This document shows, piece after piece, positions 6,056-8,379 of a stretch of DNA of 8,379 nt. A program made the position numbers and the translations under genes. The stretch spans positions 1 through 8,379 of the forward strand of contig CAMZKI010000083.1 of assembly GCA_947311125.1 (NCBI GenBank). Direction: 5' to 3'. The notes below the pieces were generated by a model that saw nothing but the letters and a program-made list of their open reading frames with translations, was not told the DNA's origin and did no database searches. The DNA is from an uncultured Chlorobiota bacterium (lineage in GTDB: Bacteria; Bacteroidota; Bacteroidia; Bacteroidales; JAADGE01). How positions within the stretch are numbered: the first letter of the stretch is position 1; every line of letters begins with the position of its first letter.

Positions 6056-7855
6056 ATGACAAAAATTGACATAGCCATAAAAAATGCTGTTTTAAATGCA
6101 GTTAAAACTCTTTATAATTCACAAATAAGCGAAAAACAGGTTTCAATACAAAAAACAAGAAAAGAATTTAAAGGAGACTTTACCGTAGTTGTATTTCCGT
6201 TCTTAAGATTTTCAAAAAAATCGCCTGATTTAACGGCTGAAGAAGTCGGAAAATTTTTACAAAAAAGTATGCCTGAAATATCAGAATTTAATGTTATCAA
6301 AGGCTTTCTTAATATTTCTTTATCTTATCAATATTGGTTCAACTTTTTTAAAGAAATTAATTCAAACGAAAAATACGGGTTTAAAAAAGTATCTGATAAA
6401 TCAAAAAAAATCGTTATCGAGTTTTCATCTCCTAATACAAACAAGCCTTTACATCTCGGGCACATACGAAATAATCTTCTCGGTTGGTCGGTGTCAAAAA
6501 TAGCAGAAGCATCGGGAAATAAGGTCATAAAAGTAAATCTTGTAAATGACAGAGGTATTCATATCTGCAAATCAATGCTTGCGTGGGAAAAACTTGCCGA
6601 AGGCAAAACTCCCGAAACCGAAAAAATGAAAGGTGACCGGTTTGTAGGCGAATATTATGTTGCTTTTGATAAAGAATATAAAAAACAAATTGCAGAACTA
6701 ATTAAAAACGGCATTTCAGAAGAGAATGCAAAAAATGAAGCCGAATGGATGAAGGAAGCTCGAAAAATGCTGAAGAAATGGGAAGAAGGGGATAAAGAAG
6801 TAAGAAACTTATGGAAAAGAATGAATGAATGGGTCTATAAAGGCTTTGATGAAACATATAAAAAACTCGGTATCAAATTTGATAAAATATATTATGAATC
6901 AAAAACGTACCTTAAAGGCAAAGACATAATTATTAATGCTTTAAAAGAAGGCATAGTACGGCAAAAAGAAGACGGCACCGTATTTATTGACTTGACATCG
7001 GAAGGACTGGACGAAAAAGTATTGTTACGTTCCGACGGAACAGCATTATATATGACACAAGACATAGGAACGGCAATTATAAGATACGAAGATTATAAAT
7101 TTGACGAATCAGCCTATGTTGTAGGAAATGAACAAGACTATCATTTCAAGGTTTTAAAAATTGTTTTAGAAAAATTAGGATATTCCTGGGCAAAAAATAT
7201 AAGCCATATTTCTTACGGTATGGTTGAACTTCCTCACGGAAAAATGAAATCAAGAGAAGGAACCGTTGTAGATGCAGATGATTTAATTGAGGAAATGATA
7301 CAAACGGCAATGCAAAAATCGGAAGAACTCGGAAAGTCAGGCGACTTTACGGAAGAAGAAAAAAGTGAAATTTTCAGAAAAATTGCTCTCGGAGCATTAA
7401 AGTATTTCATATTAAAAGTTGATGCAAAAAAGAATATGATGTTTAATCCGCAGGAATCTATAGATTTTAACGGCAATACAGGACCTTTTATTCAATATAC
7501 CTATGTCAGAATAAAATCACTGCTTAATAAATCCGGCAAAAACGGAGTTACTGATTTTTCAGATTATAAAAACCCGGATAAAGCCGAGGAGTCTGAAATT
7601 TCACTTTTGCGTGTATTATATGATTTTGAGGAAGTTATAAAAGAAGCCGAAGAAAAAAGAAATCCCTCTGAAATTGCCAACTATGTTTATGATTTAGCAA
7701 AAGAATATAATCGATTCTATCACGAAATACCGCCTGTTTTAAAAGAAAGAAATATTGATGTAAAAAAATTCAGATTAAGTCTTTCTCAAAAAACAGCTCT
7801 CGTAATAAAAGATGCCCTTGATTTACTCGGAATTGAAGTTCCTGAAAGAATGTAA
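6056..7855 (+). CDS. argS: Arginyl-tRNA synthetase
   Basis: A 599-residue class I aminoacyl-tRNA synthetase that charges tRNA-Arg with arginine in the cytoplasm. The N-terminal Add-1 domain recognises the tRNA D-loop (about 1-110). The Rossmann catalytic domain has SSPNTNKPLHLGHIRNNLLG (124-143), whose HLGH is the HIGH signature, then VNDRGIHICKSM (163-174). YVVGNEQDYH (354-363) and GKMKSREGTVVDADDL (395-410) follow; the latter is the ArgRS form of the KMSKS loop. The C-terminal DALR anticodon-binding domain spans about 470-599 and ends DALDLLGIEVPERM, a typical ArgRS terminus. The length fits the family and nothing is broken. The frame is open upstream to a TTG at 6032, but that codon lies inside the -7 promoter box, so ATG 6056 after an A-rich leader is chosen. 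The gene stands alone and converges on the biotin ligase gene with 13 bp between stop codons and no clear shared terminator. Confidence 0.97.
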   Translation: MTKIDIAIKNAVLNAVKTLYNSQISEKQVSIQKTRKEFKGDFTVVVFPFLRFSKKSPDLTAEEVGKFLQKSMPEISEFNVIKGFLNISLSYQYWFNFFKEINSNEKYGFKKVSDKSKKIVIEFSSPNTNKPLHLGHIRNNLLGWSVSKIAEASGNKVIKVNLVNDRGIHICKSMLAWEKLAEGKTPETEKMKGDRFVGEYYVAFDKEYKKQIAELIKNGISEENAKNEAEWMKEARKMLKKWEEGDKEVRNLWKRMNEWVYKGFDETYKKLGIKFDKIYYESKTYLKGKDIIINALKEGIVRQKEDGTVFIDLTSEGLDEKVLLRSDGTALYMTQDIGTAIIRYEDYKFDESAYVVGNEQDYHFKVLKIVLEKLGYSWAKNISHISYGMVELPHGKMKSREGTVVDADDLIEEMIQTAMQKSEELGKSGDFTEEEKSEIFRKIALGALKYFILKVDAKKNMMFNPQESIDFNGNTGPFIQYTYVRIKSLLNKSGKNGVTDFSDYKNPDKAEESEISLLRVLYDFEEVIKEAEEKRNPSEIANYVYDLAKEYNRFYHEIPPVLKERNIDVKKFRLSLSQKTALVIKDALDLLGIEVPERM

Positions 7856-7868
7856 AAAAAACGGCTCT

Positions 7869-8379
7869 TTAAGATTGTAAAAACTCAACTTCTTTAAAGT
7901 TACAGGTACGAATTTCACCGCTCGAAGTCTGCAAAATAAGTTTACCTTCAGGTGTTGTGCCTTTTATTGTGCCCTCAAAAATACCTTGTGCATCTTTAAA
8001 ATATCCGGATTCATTTATTTTATATAAATTTTTACTGTATAAACTGTCAATTTCTGTGAAAAAATGCAATCTTAACCTTTTAAAACTGTCATATACACAA
8101 TTTAGAACTTTATAAAGCTCACTTTCAATATTATAATTAATTCCTGTTATATTTTTCAAAGAAACGGCATAGGGCAAATATTCCGGAAATTTTTCCTCAT
8201 TAACATTTAAACCTATGCCTATAATAGAATTTTTTATTTCATTACCTTTTATCGAATTCTCAATTAAAATGCCGCAAATTTTTTTATTTTCATAATAAAT
8301 ATCATTAGGCCATTTTATTTTAAAACCTCGTTTTTTTGAATTCAGATAATTTACAATTCCTTCCGATACTGCTTTTGAA
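7869..8379 (-). CDS. birA: Biotin-protein ligase, 3' part (runs off the right edge)
   Basis: The minus-strand frame stays open to the window edge, giving 169 complete codons plus the stop. BirA makes biotinyl-AMP and attaches biotin to the lysine of biotin carboxyl carrier proteins. About 20 residues in from the right edge is KIKWPND (bases about 8319-8299), the biotin-ligase core signature. It is followed by KKICGILIE and by IIGIGLNVN, both typical active-site strands. The C-terminal part holds a beta-rich domain with EGTIKGTTPEGKLILQ and ends NFKEVEFLQS, matching the SH3-like BirA C-terminus. Missing beyond the edge is the N-terminal part with the GRGRxGR biotin-binding loop, so it cannot be seen whether a DNA-binding domain is present; many Bacteroidota enzymes lack one. 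Starting at the internal TTG at 8177 would delete the catalytic motifs, so it is not a real start. Confidence 0.93.
   Translation of the reverse strand, partial: SKAVSEGIVNYLNSKKRGFKIKWPNDIYYENKKICGILIENSIKGNEIKNSIIGIGLNVNEEKFPEYLPYAVSLKNITGINYNIESELYKVLNCVYDSFKRLRLHFFTEIDSLYSKNLYKINESGYFKDAQGIFEGTIKGTTPEGKLILQTSSGEIRTCNFKEVEFLQS

Noticed and set aside
7853..7908. Possible bidirectional terminator between argS and birA
   Set aside because: There is an A-run and a CTTTAAG-like repeat, but the best pairing is about 6 A/T-rich base pairs around a large loop.

Overview
The window reads as a short piece of an AT-rich Bacteroidota chromosome, possibly a whole short contig. The reasons are a PorV-type outer-membrane protein of the type IX secretion system, A-rich leaders without Shine-Dalgarno sequences, candidate Bacteroidota promoters (TTTG, about 18-20 bp, TAnnTTTG-like), and a loose-lipobox lipoprotein. 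I recognise no phage, IS element, CRISPR array, tRNA or rRNA. Most genes are ordinary housekeeping or envelope genes.

Layout. Bases 1-216 hold a perfect 87-bp inverted repeat. Its right arm is the start of a lipoprotein gene; its left arm begins at base 1, so it looks like a fold-back at a contig end. A small OB-fold-like lipoprotein (106-636) ends in a strong terminator and is followed by a three-helix PepSY-associated membrane protein (737-1294). Convergent to these is a minus-strand pair: a SpoU/TrmH-family RNA methyltransferase (2695-3228) and, 22 bp downstream, a divergent MurC/Mpl-like Mur ligase (1302-2672). Next on the plus strand come three separately transcribed genes: sucC (3363-4550), porV (4697-5899) and argS (6056-7855). 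Hairpin terminators follow sucC and porV, and each of the three has a promoter-like element upstream. The window closes with the 3' part of a minus-strand biotin-protein ligase gene (7869 to the right edge), convergent to argS.

How the genes fit together. SucC is one subunit of the TCA-cycle succinyl-CoA synthetase; its partner sucD is not here. PorV is the outer-membrane shuttle that brings type IX cargo to the sortase PorU, also not here. ArgRS and the RNA methyltransferase serve translation, and BirA biotinylates carboxylase carrier proteins. The Mur ligase probably acts on a muramyl-type substrate but departs from canonical MurC at several catalytic motifs. The lipoprotein and PepSY-associated protein may be functionally linked; their role is unknown.

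No gap between genes exceeds 150-160 bp, and I see no additional small gene in the gaps. Two start codons were revised: the methyltransferase is placed at 3228 rather than 3267, and argS at ATG 6056 rather than an upstream TTG. The BirA reading frame is extended to the window edge. I did not find a convincing undescribed system. The items most worth checking are the terminal inverted repeat and the atypical Mur ligase.
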